A stretch of 64,000 bases of DNA from Euryodendron excelsum (GCA_033060915.1 CM065394.1:14932501-14996500), one strand, 5' to 3'. Shown: positions 35,001-46,972, counted from the stretch's first letter. A program made the numbers and translations. Notes: a model not told the origin generated them from the sequence alone.

Positions 35001-36382
35001 GGCTTCACCACATAATCAAGGGGGTCAAACCCACGTGGTCTCTGGTTAGACTAGAAAAAAGCCCCCGACACGGTGACTCTCCAATAGCCCAATCCTACAC
35101 ATGGACCGAGAGTCCCCTTGTTTCAAGCATGCAAAGAAAGGGGGGGAAAGAGATAGGGGATTAAAATAGAGAAAACCCAAGTGAGTTAGGAGAGAGAAGA
35201 GAGAGGGGGGAAGTGCGGAAATTTAAATGGAGAACCTACCTTGTATCTTGCTTATTTTGCGCGCCGTGCTGCCTTCGGTCTTCGGTCTTCGATCTTTGTC
35301 TTGATCTTCACCTTCAGTCTTCAAGAGTTGTCTTCAAGCCTTGGATTGCAGCTCTTCAAGCCTTCAAAGGATGGTTGAAGGCCAATGTATGAGTGTATGG
35401 GGGTGTGTATGAGTGTATAGGAGGCTAGGGTTTGTGTAGGGTGGCTAGGGTTTGAAAAACCCAGGGAAGCTAAGGTTTTTGAGGTGCTCGAGCTCTGTAT
35501 ATCGAATTATATGATTTTTAGGTTGAGTTTGTGGATCCTTTTCATGTTGGAGGAGGCTTTGTATTTATAGAGGTTGGACAACACTGGCACCTGTTGCAGT
35601 GACGTCAGGCCAAATTTTACACTGGCGCCACTAGGAGTGGCACCAGCCATTTAGGAAATATTAAAGGTCGGCAAGCAACGTATCTTTGACTAAATTTGGG
35701 TGCCTGTACTAGTGATTACCATGCAATTTTTAGCCTAGCTTCACTAGGAGTGACTTTGGAAAGTCCTGGAAGGATTTTGGAGGACCGGGGATGACCCGTA
35801 AGGCCGGAAAAGAGCAGGAACACTTAGAATAGTGTCCCAGAGGTATTTGACTTTAAAAGTGAGGATAGGATGTGTCGGAAGTGTTGACCAGGTCTTTAGA
35901 GGCAAAATGGTCAATCGGACCCGGAAACTGCCGGGACAGACTCGGACTGTCTCGGAAGAAGACTTAGGATTTGGAAACATTATTTAGAATGTTCCCAAAG
36001 GTTTTCGGTTTGATACCTAGAGCCCGTGTGGTCGGAAAAGGTGACCGGCCCACCAGGGGCAAAACGGTCATTTTGTACCGGGTTTGCCGAAACTGACTCA
36101 GAATGATCCGAAAAGGTAGAGGAAGGTTGAGAACACTATAAAAAGTTTTCTTGGGAAGTTACCGGTTTGATACCCAGAGCCGGTGTGGTCGGAAAAGAAG
36201 ACCGGCCCACCAGGGGCAAAACTGTCATTTAGCTTCAAGTGGGCCCTACGGACCCGAGAAGCGACTAGTGGACTAAATTCAAGTTAAAAAGGAGGGCTTA
36301 AAGTCTAAATATACATGTGATGTGTGAAAGTTTGCTTGGTCAGCTCGAAGATTGCCGAGCGGGCAAAAATGGGGTGCTTACA
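32045..36382 (-). mobile_element. Element D: 5' LTR, 4338 bp
   Basis: The limits are AGTCGCGCAC (first T mutated to A) and GGGGTGCTTACA. It contains the same ordered landmarks as the 3' LTR. A purine-tract segment at about 33230-33380 is absent from the 3' copy. Two U3 modules (GATACCTAGAGCCCGTG near 36015 and GATACCCAGAGCCGGTG near 36169) are about 154 bp apart. The TATA box is at 35561-35570 on the minus strand. The hairpin zone near 35620 is shorter than in the 3' LTR. Confidence 0.92.
32890..34670 (-). other. C-poor purine-rich tract within the 5' LTR
   Basis: Counterpart of 22100-23760. GGAAAG, TTTAGG and GATTTG words dominate, and C is rare on the plus strand for about 1.7 kb. It lies downstream of the predicted transcription start, so it would be an almost G-free RNA leader. 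No gene is supported. Confidence 0.75.
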
Positions 36383-36387
36383 ACAAT
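36383..36387. repeat. Target-site duplication of element D, right copy (ACAAT)
   Basis: Identical to 21273-21277. Confidence 0.93.
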
Positions 36388-37902
36388 CGCGCAGTCAAGC
36401 CAGCCATCTCTGCCTAGTGCCTATCAGGCATAGCCTCTTGCTCTGCCTGATACTGGTCCCGCATGGCGGCATGCTCCTCCTAGGTGATGAACCCTTGAGC
36501 CTGGTGCCACAAGTCAACCACCTCATGGCCTACGGCTACCCCTCTAACGGCCAAGTTAAAAGAAATGAACGCCTCAATGGATCTCATGGCAAAATGTGTA
36601 GTGTAGTCAACATCTGGCAGAAGTAGAGAAGCAGCACCAGGCTTGGCCACGAAGAGTGGTATATCAACAAACCCTCGACAAGGACAACGGGATAAGATAC
36701 CTCATGGTCTTATAGACTATAGAATCAATAAAGGGCGTCCAGTTCACATCACCTGGTAGCAGAAACTCCAAGTTTGCCCGCAAAGTGACGAAATCATAAT
36801 CTCTAGCGCCTCTTTATTTGAGCTCGAGCCAATGTCAAGGCCCAAGGATAGGCATCAACCATCTACATGCGCAGGAGGTCCACTGGCAGGTACTCGTAAC
36901 TCCACCAAGTGAGGAAGGGCTGAAGACGCTGCCCCATGGCACCGAAGTCCTCACTCACATCCATTGGAGAAAGCAAGTAAAGGTAAAAGACCCCCAGTCC
37001 AGACCTGGCAAAGCATCTAGATCTACCACCAAAGTCACCAAGTTAAGGGGGACTCATAACCTATTGTTGTTACTGAAGCAACTAAAGACCACAAATAAAA
37101 TAAGTTGACGCCGCATTATATCCCGACAATGAGGCAGAGGCTCAGCAGAGAAGGTCGTATCATCCTAGCAAAAGAGAGGGGCAAGGAAAGACGAGTCCTC
37201 AAACCTCAAGAAATCAAGGAGTGCACAGGCCTCCTCCATGGTAACTGGTCTCAAGATGATCCAGTGGCCCATAAAGGAAAGGCTAGTGATGATCGCCTAG
37301 TCCAGCGGAGTTGGACTAAGCTCGAAGCCTACAAAATGAAAAGTCTTGGTCTCCCTGAACCACCTCTGTACCAAGCCATGAATCAACCTAAGGTCCAATC
37401 GATCCGTCTGGAGAGACATAAAGGCCCTAAAACCGCTATCACAAAGAAATTCCCTGTAAGACTGAGTCGCATGCCCCATAGACCTCATAGCAGTATGGAT
37501 CCCCCCACGAAAGGAACAATGAGTACCAGGGGGCATCTGGTGGTGACACGAGTAAATGCTAGGGTGATACGCCAAGTTTCTTAGGGGAGGAATGTCAGGA
37601 ATCACCAGTTCTCCCAACTTGGGGTCCACGTTCCTAGCCTTAACATAGGCCCTCCTATATCCTATCATTGGGTCCTCTGGGCAGTGTACCTCCTCCTCAT
37701 CCTCCTCCCCCTCATCTATCTTAGGCTCTATGGCAAGCTCTCAGTCTTGCCACTACTAGAACCTTCCAAGACGGTCGAGCGACGAATGCCCTTGGTACAA
37801 ATAAAGCTGTCATAGCTAACCTCTTCAGTATCCTAATCCATGCGAGCCCCCTTCCAGAGCCGTCACCTCCCCTCGAAGCTGTCATATCCAGCATCTGCCA
37901 TC
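36388..37902 (-). pseudogene. Plant mobile domain (PMD) family pseudogene, main coding exon
   Basis: The minus strand begins MADAGYDSFEG at 37901 and has an acidic stretch (GEEDEEEVHCPEDP). A domain at 37297-37668 and below carries the PMD signature: LRLIHGLVQRWFRETKTFHF, later a weak GLDWGSFTF and NWTPF. The end is a charged helix-like region (EEHAAMRDQYQAEQEAM), completed after element D at 21253-21277. Several stops and frameshifts break it. PMD proteins (MAIN/MAIL in plants) act in silencing and genome stability, and the domain is also carried by transposons. Here it is antisense to the gag of element C. It may be a captured extra ORF or a host-derived fragment. Confidence 0.7.
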
Positions 37903-39426
37903 CTAGAATCAAAACAAAGTAGAATAAAGAAAAAAGTGTATCAATAAGCATGTCTTAAAAAAAAGATATACAAGAGAATGCAGAAAACAAAAGAAAGAAA
38001 AAAAAAAAAGAGAGAATAAAAAGAGGAAGAAAAAAAAGGAAGAGGTCCGAGTCTAGTCTCCAGTCCCATCTTTCTATTTTCAAATCATTTTTTTTAAAAA
38101 AAAAAAGTCATAAAAGATTTCGATCAAAATTTTGGTTTTCTAACTTTTTCCTTCAAAAAGTTTGTCTCAAATCAAATCTAGATTCTTTCAACTTGTTTCT
38201 TCAAAAAGTTACAATTCAAGATTTTCTAAACTTTTTTTCCTTCAAGAAGTTTAAATTCAAGATTTTCTAAACTTATTCCTTCAAAAAGTTTCAATTCAAA
38301 TCAAATTCAAGGTTTTCTAAACTTTTTCCTTCAAAAAGTTTCAATTCGAATCAAATTCAAGGTTTTCTAAACTTTTTCCTTCAAAAAATTTCATGTCTAG
38401 GTTTTATAAACTTTCCCCATTCAAAACGTTTGTTCCAAATCAATTTCAGTTTGCTAAAACTTTTCCTTCAAAAAGTTCAAGTTCTAATCAAACTCCCAGT
38501 TTCCTGGGCTTTCTTCTTCAAAAGTCCCATTTCAAAAACTTTAGGCCACTCAAATGGGGCCTCAGTTTTAAACTATGCTCCCATACTCCTTACCCCAAAG
38601 GTTTCAGCTCACACTTCTATGCCCAAAACATTTCTAAACACCAAAACAACATTCCTAAAGTGTCCCCATATTTTCAAAATTACCCTACTATTTCAACAAC
38701 ACTAAGCATTTTTGAAAACCAAAGCGACCCTACCCAAAAATCATTACCCCATCACGGGTTCCATGTTTTTCTAAAACATTTCGGTGGAGTTTCGTTTAAA
38801 AATGTCCCAAGCCCCAAAAGTAACAAGTCACAAAACCATTCACTTCACAAAATCACGAGCACCCAACCAATAACAATCAAACACAAGTTTATCCTTTGCA
38901 ATTCACAAACTCCAAACAAGCACAAACAATCCATCCAACCTCTTAAGCTTTCAAATTTTTAAGAGATTTCCCAAATTCCTAGAAATTCCAAAATTTCAAA
39001 AACTCTCAAAAGAGTTGTGCAAAGTTTTAAAAAAATATCCCACAATTTTTTCAAGAACAGTGCAACGGCAAATCAACAAATTTCTTAACTTTCCAAGTAT
39101 TTTTCTAATTTTCAAAAAACCAAAAAATTCAACAACTTTCAAAAAATCACGAAACTTCCCATGTTTGTTCAAAACATTTTTGAAAGGCACACTGCACAAA
39201 AATATGGCAAGAAAACACAACACCCAAAGCTATAGACACAAATTCTCAATTCCTGTAAGAACCCCTTTTACATAAACATGCACATTCATCAGAATACACT
39301 CAAAAGATAATCAAAACACGAAAACAATCTTATAAACATGTTCAAACAAAACATTGATTTTAAATATTCATATGCATCAATCAAGCATCTATGCGAAGAA
39401 ATCAACACAAATAAAAAAAAACTCAC
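37903..39426 (-). other. Predicted intron of the PMD pseudogene
   Basis: On the minus strand a GTGAGT donor follows CTTCAAAAA at 39426. A pyrimidine-rich TTTGTTTTGATTCTAG acceptor lies at 37903, one base before the ATG. The 1.5 kb between has no coding sense. It includes diverged tandem units of about 50 bp at 38130-38500. Splice sites are predicted only from consensus. Confidence 0.5.
38130..38500. repeat. Degenerate ~50-bp tandem repeats in the predicted PMD intron
   Basis: TTTCCTTCAAAAAGTTTCAA and AAGGTTTTCTAAACTTTTTC recur about six times. The two best copies near 38280-38390 are almost identical. Confidence 0.75.
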
Positions 39427-39732
39427 TTTTTGAAGTTCTCCAGTAACAATGAACTTTTCTGGCGACTCTTTGGCGTCCCTAAAGCCTTTCCCAGCAATGC
39501 CTAAGCAAAATTCCTCAAAACATTCGAGAGAAAAATCTTTAAAATACCCAAACTCTTCCAAGGAGTGTTAAAGGCCGCAACTGCTGGGGTTTTAAAAGCC
39601 TAGAACAGCCTAGCGCTATGGCCAATTTCTGGCCTCTTTGCCTCTTTTTCCTGCCAAATCCAGTTTTAAATGCTCCCGAACTTCGAGACTTCAAAATTCA
39701 AACTCTAACTTTCAAAATTCATCAACTCCAGT
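39427..39732 (-). other. Predicted 5' untranslated exon and promoter side of the PMD pseudogene
   Basis: It ends on the minus strand with the GTGAGT donor. A short frame beginning MEEFGYFKDFSLECFEEF at 39561 could be an upstream ORF or in-frame exon; it is not recognised. A TTTTAAAA motif near 39591 could be a weak core promoter. The segment is cut at 39733 by LTR E. Confidence 0.35.
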
Positions 39733-42700
39733 TGTCACGCCTGGTTTTGAACCAAGTCCTTTTGGCTCGGGAAAAAGCATGGTGCTTTCTCGTTAGAACT
39801 CCTCCTCCTAGGAGGACAAGTGCATCTAGGTTTGAACTTGAAATTGATTTGATTTAAGGGCTTTTCAAAAAAAGTTTGAAGTTGCCACATAACTTGATTA
39901 AGGTGAGTTAGGTCACATAAAACTAAGTAAAATATAAATATTAGACTTAGGGGTTTTCAAAATCATTTTGAAAATGCCCTTCCTAAAAAAGTTTTTAGAA
40001 AAGAGGTTTTTAACACCCATTTGAAAAGTTTATGAAACCCTTTGTGAAAATAACTCCATTTTGGTCTTTTGAAAACAGAAATCTATGGTCCGGAGGTTGG
40101 TTACGTGTAGGGAAGATATCCTAAGATCATCACCCTACCCCACTCTTTCAGTACTTATATGTCTAATCACCCTTAATTTACTCACTTGAATAACCGATTA
40201 CTATTATCCACTTAGTATCCACTTTAGAATTTAGAAAACGGGGTTTGGTGATCACTTCTTGGATGAATGATACATGATGCAAGCTTTGAGTAAAATGTTT
40301 GAAAATATGAAAGTTTTGAAGGAATTTAGAATGGGGATCTTGAATTGATAGAGAGTTTTGAAAAGAGGATTTGAGTTGAAATAAAAGTTATAACCACACC
40401 ATTTTAGATTATCTATGTATCTCATTTGGCGAGAATCAGGTCATTCGTAGTTCAGGTAAGGGCTCGATAGAAAAGAGGCACATTGAGGCCATTGGAAAGT
40501 TTTAAAGACACTTTAAGGTCTTTAGAAAGGTTTGAAGATATTTTGAGGTCTTTGAAAAAATAGAACTTGAGAGTTAAAAAAAAAATGCCTTTGAAATAGG
40601 ATTTGAGGTCGTTGAAATATTTTTTTTTAAGCTACATTTGAAGACAATTTTGAATGTTTTTGAAATTGACTCGAGAGAGTTTTAAAGTGTTTTTTAAATA
40701 ACTCAAGGGAGCTTTGGAAGAGCTTTGTAATAACTCAAGAGAGTATTGAAAATGTTTTGAAGTCTTATTTTGAAAACTTTGGAGGTGGAGTTTGGATTGG
40801 AAATGCTCTTGTGAACTTGTCTTTGAAAAACTTTTGAAAGTAGTTTTTAAATACCTTGTTGAATGCATGTTTGATATTTCATCACCTTTAGGAGGTTAGT
40901 CATTGGAGAACTAAACTCCTTTAGGGCTATGAGTTTTGAAAACGTGTTTGAAAAAGGGGGCTAGAGACTCCCCTTTGGTTTTTTTTTTTTTTTAAACTTT
41001 AGGGTTATAGATCCTGTCTTGAATGTCTCACTTACACTTTGAACAATTCTAACCATGGAAGGATTAGGGTTGCTTCAAGAATGTGATGTTTGAAAATCAT
41101 TTTTGAAAAGAACTTTTGAAGATACTTAGGGTTTTGGAGCCCTAATATGGACAACCTTAAAGGGTGTACTTAATGTATCACTTTCCTTAGAATCCCTTAA
41201 CCATAAAGGGTTGGGGACGCTTTAGGGTTGTGAGTTTTTAGAAATATTTTGAAAATAATCTTTGAAAAAATGTTAAGTGCCTAGCCATTGAGACAAGTTT
41301 AAGAGAACCTCTTAGAAGCATTTTGAAGGTCGAGTATGAAAGTATTTGAAAAGATTTTGGATTTAGTTTTTGAAATCTCAAGAAAGTAGGATGTTTTTGG
41401 AAAGTATGTTATGAAGATGGTTTTTGAGTTGAAAGATTATTTGAAAGGGGGTCCTTGAATTGGAACCTTGAAGCTTACTAACCTAGGTTGGGTTGACCTA
41501 GGGTTGTGTTGACTTAGGTTTAACTAACTTGGGTTAGGTTAGACTAGGGTTGGATTAACCTAGGGTTAACTAACTTGGGTTAGGTTAACCCAAGATTAAG
41601 GTATCATAGGGTTAACTAACTTGGATTGGGTTAACCCAGGATTAAGGTATCATAGGGTTAGCTAACTTGGATTGGGTTAACTAACTTGGATTAGGTTAAC
41701 CTAGGGTTGAAGGTGACTTAAGGTTAGCTAATGTGGGTTAGGTTAACCGAGGGTTAAAGTGACCTAGAGTTAACTACGTTGAGTTAGGTTAACCTAAGAT
41801 TGGACAACTAGGATCAAGTTAACCTATGGTTGGAATGTGGTTTTGAAAGGTGGTTTTATGCATGAAATTTGAAAGTGGGTTTTGAAAACTATTTTATGAA
41901 AGCCACTCAAGTGAGTGTTGGGGTCCTGTTGTTATTATTTGGAAACCATTCAAGAGAGGTTTATCTTAGGACCATTTCACCCACAAACTCAAGACAACAA
42001 AACTTGTAAAAATCAACATTGAATAGATAGTTTTGAAAACTTAAAAATTAAAGAGAGTGATCCTTTGAAAATTGGTTTTGGAAAGGAGGTTTTGAAAAAT
42101 CACTTTTAAGAGGTTGAAGAACACTCTAAAGAATAAAGGTTCATATGGTTGATTTAAAGGAAACCACTCCAAAGAGAACTCCATGGGATCATTCCAGCCA
42201 CAATATTCAAGAGAGCAAAACTTCTAAAAATCAAGGTGAAAATAATGATTTAGGGAAATCATTTTTTATGCAAATTAAAGAGAGTGCCACTTGAGAACCC
42301 TTTTTGAAGGGAATTGTTTTGAAAGCCATTTTTGAAGAGAATAGAGCCAACTCTAATGAACTAGGGTTCATATGATCGAGATAATGGAGAGGCCACTGAA
42401 GAGAAGGTTCCAAGGGACCATTTTAACCACAAAGTTCAAAAGAGTAAAGTCCTTAAAAATCAACATAGAAAAAGAGGGTTTGAAAGCCATTTTAGTGTAA
42501 CTTTGAAGAGCCATGAAATGTAAGGTTGCAAAATAAAGTCAAGGGATTTAAAGAGAGTTTTCTAAGGTGTGAAAATTGAGTTTAACCTAGGATTCAAGGA
42601 ACCAACTCTAGAACCATTTTTTAGGAATCCTTTGAATATGGAGATATAGAAAAGAGATAGTGAGGGTTTTGGAAAAATGATTATGAATCATGAAAACAAA

Positions 42701-44746
42701 GCTAAACATACAAAACATGGACAAGAGAACTATATGCAAAGGGGTCATGAAATTATATAAAGCTAAAGACTTCACCACATAGCAAGGTGCTCTAAGGCCA
42801 TATCATCTTAAAGTAGGTTTGTGAGAAGTTCTCTACATGGTGGCTCTCACAAACTTTCCTCTAGGCATGAACTAAGAGCTTCCTTATTTCAAGTATGCAA
42901 GAAAGGGGGGTAGAAGATGGGGGTTAAAATAGAGAATAGCCTAAGTAGGCTAGGAGGGAGAAGAGAGGATTGGGGATTGCAAAAATGTAAAGAGAATACT
43001 ACCTTTTACCTTCAAACACTTTCAAACCTCCATGGATGCATTGACTTGGGCTTGAATAGCCTTGAAGAGGCTTGAAGGGGTTGGAATGAGGTCTTCTATG
43101 GGCGCATATAGCATATGCTCCGCTGCTAGGAATGTTTGTTTAAACTTTGCCTTGATAATTGTGCATACCGAAAAAGATTCAGGAAAATCAATTACGTTCA
43201 AGGTGTTCTCCTAGTGTTTCTTATGAACTTTGAATTTTTGGAAAGCTTGAAAGGTGTTCGGAAGAGTGAGATATCGTCTCGGAAAGTGTGCATGAAAATA
43301 CACTTTTGCAGAGCATCTGTGATATGCTATGTGGGTGTTCAAAAGTAGCTATTTGTGGGCCATGTGATTGGGGCCTTTGGAAAGCAATCTTTCCAATCGA
43401 ACCGTATCGATAGAAAGTGCTCTAGAAATACTTTCGAGAATTTCATAATTTACGCATTTCTTAAGTCATTTGACGATGTATTATAATTAGGGAATTAGAA
43501 AAAAAAGCCAATCTCGGCGGAACGTCTACAAGACGCTCTAGAAGTTACTGAAAGTGGCATCTTTCGAACCATGCGATGGGGGGCTTCGAGAAGCAATCTA
43601 TCCGATCAAGCCGTATAGCTGGAAAGGCCTATGGACGAGCTTTCAGGAATTTCCTAATTTATGCATTCCTCAAGTCGTTTGATGGTGCGTTATAACTAGG
43701 GAATCAAGAGAAAGACAACCCTAGCGGAGTGTCTGCAAGACACTCTAAGGGACTTTCGTTGAGTCGGGAGGATTTAGAGTTGTGAGGTTCACCTTGGGTT
43801 AAACAAGGGTGTATGATGAGACCCACTGTTCAATACCCAGGACTAGTGTAGTTTCGGGACGCGTTCGAGTCACCAGGGGTAAAACAGTCATTCCGACCGG
43901 GATTAGTTGAAAAAGTCAGAATGGGTTGGAGTGGCATGTTAAGCGTGCCGGACTATTCGAGGATGGTCCTAGAAGAGTTTTTCGTTGTCTGATGGGATTT
44001 ATACTGTGTTGGGGCGTTTAGGGGCAAAACGATCATTTTGACCAGAGTTAACCGGAATGAGACCAGAATTGGATAGGATGGCGTATTGAGTACACCTAGC
44101 TGTTTAGGAACACTTTGGAAAGGTGTACTTACGATCTTGAGGGATTTTGAGCTTTTTGAAGACGTGCTTGGAGGCCCGGGGGCAGGTTTGGTCATTTTTC
44201 ACCGAGTCAAGCTAGCAGGCGTCGATGTTGACCTAGGTGTTGGTTCCCGAGACCACCCGGTCTCGGAAAGCTACCTATGCGGTGTTAGTCCCTGAGACTA
44301 CCCAGTCTCAGAGAACTACTTGAAGAGTGGTGTTGGCTTCTGAGAACGCCTAGTCTCAAAAAGCTACATGTGAGAGTGGTGTTGGTCCCCAAAAATGCCT
44401 GGTCTTAGAGAACTACCAAATGACGGACATTCTAAGTTGGCAAGCTAGCAAGCGCCAAAAGTGAACCATTTGGAATTTAATAAGGTGTTGGTCCCCGGGA
44501 TCGCCCGATCCCGGGAAGCTACCTGGATGGCATTTAATAAGGTGTTGGTCCTCAGGAAGTTACCTCGGGTGTCTAAGGGCAAAATGGTCTTCTTAGCTTC
44601 AATTGGGCCTTGTGGGCCCGAGAAGTGATCAGCTGACTGGATTGGAGTTTGAAAGAGCCATCTTGGACTTGTATGTGCACTGATTTTTGAAAGCTAGATC
44701 CAATCAGGCCGAAGATTACCGAGCAGGCAAACATAGGGTGCTTATA
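39733..44746 (-). mobile_element. Element E: solitary giant LTR (5.0 kb), Ogre/Tat-like
   Basis: The limits are TGTCACGCC and GGGTGCTTATA on the plus strand. Neither PBS nor polypurine tract adjoins it. Flanks CCAGT and GCTTC do not match, so a clean solo-LTR event is not proven. Landmarks include GTTGCCACATAACTTG (39872), GGTTGGTTACGTGTAGGGAAGA (40094-40115), GTAGTTCAGGTAAGG (40446) and GGTTAACC-type repeats (41480-41830). A module with GCATATAGCATATGC lies near 43105, and U3 modules follow near 43840. It is closer to LTR I than to D: both carry the 43090-43800 type module. Confidence 0.82.
41480..41830. repeat. GGTTAACC-type repeats in LTR E
   Basis: About a dozen imperfect units of 25-35 bp contain TTGGGTTAGGTTAACC and CTAGGGTTAACTAA. 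The GGTTAACC core is self-complementary. Confidence 0.8.
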
Positions 44747-44922
44747 GCTTCCATTCTTAAAGTTAGGTGGTAACTCCAAACTTTTTTCAAAAGCCCTTAA
44801 TCAAATCAAATTTCAATTCCAACCTAGTCACACTTGTCTATCTAGAATGATGAGTTCTAACGAGAGAGTACTGTGTTTTTCTCGCTTGTGTTTTCTCAAG
44901 TGCAAAAAATGGAGACGCGACA
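44747..44922 (+). mobile_element. Inverted Ogre/Tat-like LTR stub (~175 bp)
   Basis: Reverse-complemented it reads as an LTR start: TGTCGCGTCTCC, then a GTACTCTCTCGTTAGAACTCAT block and a GAGTTACCACCTAACTTTAA block. It lies tail to tail with LTR E. It might be all that remains of a plus-oriented 3' LTR, for example that of element C. No PBS follows it. Confidence 0.7.
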
Positions 44923-46707
44923 AAGCTCTATCCTATATATTGAAATATCTCAATCATATTCAAAACTCAATGTGTGTGAATGAATAACCAATATAAATAT
45001 AAAGCTCAAAATCCAAGCACAAGCAACCCAAACTCTATCGGAGGTAAGTTTTGACTCAAATATTACAAAAGAGTTTACACATAACAAATAAAACTCTCAA
45101 GCATAAGGTGTAGAATCCCTCTTCATACTATATGTGAGTGAAAGTAATGCATACAAAACAAGATATCTCACATATAACTCATCATGAAAAATGTATCCGA
45201 TGGACAATGGGAACTTGGCATAGTCTCATGAAAGGAATGTTGTTGTTGAGAAAACAATATCATCATCATACATATCATCCATTGCTTTCACTTTCATATC
45301 AAAACCATATCATCCTTAGATCAAATAGGACTTTCTTTTGGTTGTAACTTTGTCTCGGGACAAAGGTTAACAAAGAAAAGCATGGATAATACAACAATTA
45401 TCAAGAGAACAATTAATTGAGAGTATAAACCATAGGCCTCAAATTCTACATTTTGCTTGAGCTAAGAGCTAATCTTCAACAACTTTGCAAAAATAATTTC
45501 TTCGATTGTTGACTTCTTCTTCTTCTTTTTCTTTCTTTTTCTTTAAATAGCTCTTCTTTAGCATAATCTTTTCTTCGATAGCCATATCAAGCACACAATC
45601 TTTTCTTCAATATCGATATCACTTTGCCTTTATAAAGCTCATTACCAATGCAATCTCAAGACAACAAAGGTAAGAAAATATTAAGTTCGGCTCAACTCCT
45701 AACTTGGAGTAGAATAGGATAATGGGCTAACAAAGAACAATACATATCAAGGCTCAATTGGCTTCAAATGAAAATATTGCATGAAAAAATATACTTAAGG
45801 CTCAAATATGTTCAAACATGGCCTAAAATCATTTCTCACACTTCATGTGATTCTTCCACTCCTATGAACAAGAAGGTAATCAAAAGTATGACAACCCATC
45901 CATAATCTCAACAACAACCAAAACAAACATAATGAGACTATTCATCAAAACAAAGTTGAATGAAAAATCTTCATAATGAGTACATGGATTTAAGCCTCCA
46001 AGGAAAAGAATTGCTTTAGACTTCACAAGGATCATAAGCCTCCACTAAGTTCTTTAAGAATTCACGTCACATGCACACTTCAACTAAACTTTATATTCAT
46101 ATGATTATTGTGGAAGTGCAAGAATTGAGCATCAAACAATAATGAAATATTTCATTACAAAATAGAATGAGAAACTACACTCAAGTTTGTCAAAGCATCC
46201 AAGTTACATGTTAAGTATGTCATCATCCAAAAAAAATAAAGTAAACTAACAATCCTACACCCTCAACTTAAATGAAATATTGTCTTCAATGTGAAGAATA
46301 GAACAAGAAAGCACAAAAGATATAAGAAGAGAGAGCAGAGTTTCCCTTAATGAAGAAAAATCCAAAGGAACTAACTAAAAATCTATAAAAAGGGTTAACA
46401 AAAACAAAGCAAAGAAAAATAGAAAAGAAAAACACCAAAACACTACTAATGCTAATCATAAATACTAATATAAAACAAAGGGTTGACTAGCAAGTCACCC
46501 AATACCATATGATGATATCTCTCTGGATTGTGGCTGCCATTCATCAACCATTAACACTTCTGATGGGTTCACCAAAGAACCGTTTGCAATTTTTGAATTC
46601 TTATTAACTTGAAGCTTATAAACATCATCAAAGCAAGTTTTTAAAGAATTGAAAAATTATAAGAATTCTAATGGATCATTCACAAGTATTTGCACCACAT
46701 ACATTCC
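44923..46707 (-). mobile_element. Element G: 3' noncoding region of an old Athila-like element
   Basis: AT-rich sequence resembling in layout the 3' regions of F and H, with a pyrimidine-rich patch near 45515-45550. No RT or integrase motif is visible between the protease fragment and this region, so the pol section of G appears deleted. Short frames are not supported. Confidence 0.55.
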
Positions 46708-46972
46708 TTAGATCTCATCCGCATCATTATTCCCCACCCCCAATGGTTTGCCAATATTGAAAATATTCAATTCTGATTTCATATTACCAAATGAAAGTGT
46801 CAAATCACCACTGCTACAATTATTCAAAGTATTAGAAGTAGCAAGGAATGGGCGACCTAAAATGACCGGAATTTGAGTGCTTGCATTCTCAATAGGATGG
46901 GTATCCAAGACAACAAATTCAACCGTAAAATAAAATTTATTCACTTGGACCAACACATCCTCCACGACTCCC
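46708..46972 (-). pseudogene. Element G: C-terminal half of aspartic protease
   Basis: The minus-strand frame contains GVVEDVLVQVNKFYFTVEF and IPVILGRPFLATSNT, the second conserved half of an Athila-type retroviral-like aspartic protease, and ends at 46708. The ILGRPFLAT motif is diagnostic. The first half lies at 63248 and beyond, separated by element H. The sequence right of 46973 that continues this open frame is LTR, not gene. Confidence 0.88.
46968..46972. repeat. Target-site duplication of element H, left copy (CTCCC)
   Basis: CTCCC precedes TGATTACATCC. The same bases follow the other LTR at 63243-63247. Confidence 0.9.

Larger units (their letters stand above)
21278..36382 (-). mobile_element. 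Element D: complete 15.1 kb gag-only giant-LTR retrotransposon, Ogre/Tat-like
   Basis: All structural parts are present: ACAAT duplication on both sides, paired LTRs (21278-25348 and 32045-36382), tRNA-Arg PBS (32025-32042) and a polypurine tract (about 25353-25363). There is one gag frame. The 3.8 kb between gag and PPT holds tandem repeats but no protease, RT, RNase H or integrase motif. Over the first roughly 700 bases compared by eye the LTRs differ at about 3 percent, so it is much younger than H. LTR size and tRNA-Arg priming fit the Ogre/Tat lineage. The lack of pol points to a non-autonomous member. Confidence 0.9.

Noticed and set aside
37105..37584. A plus-strand frame of 159 residues opposite the PMD gene.
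   Set aside because: The minus strand carries recognisable PMD motifs; this is its shadow.
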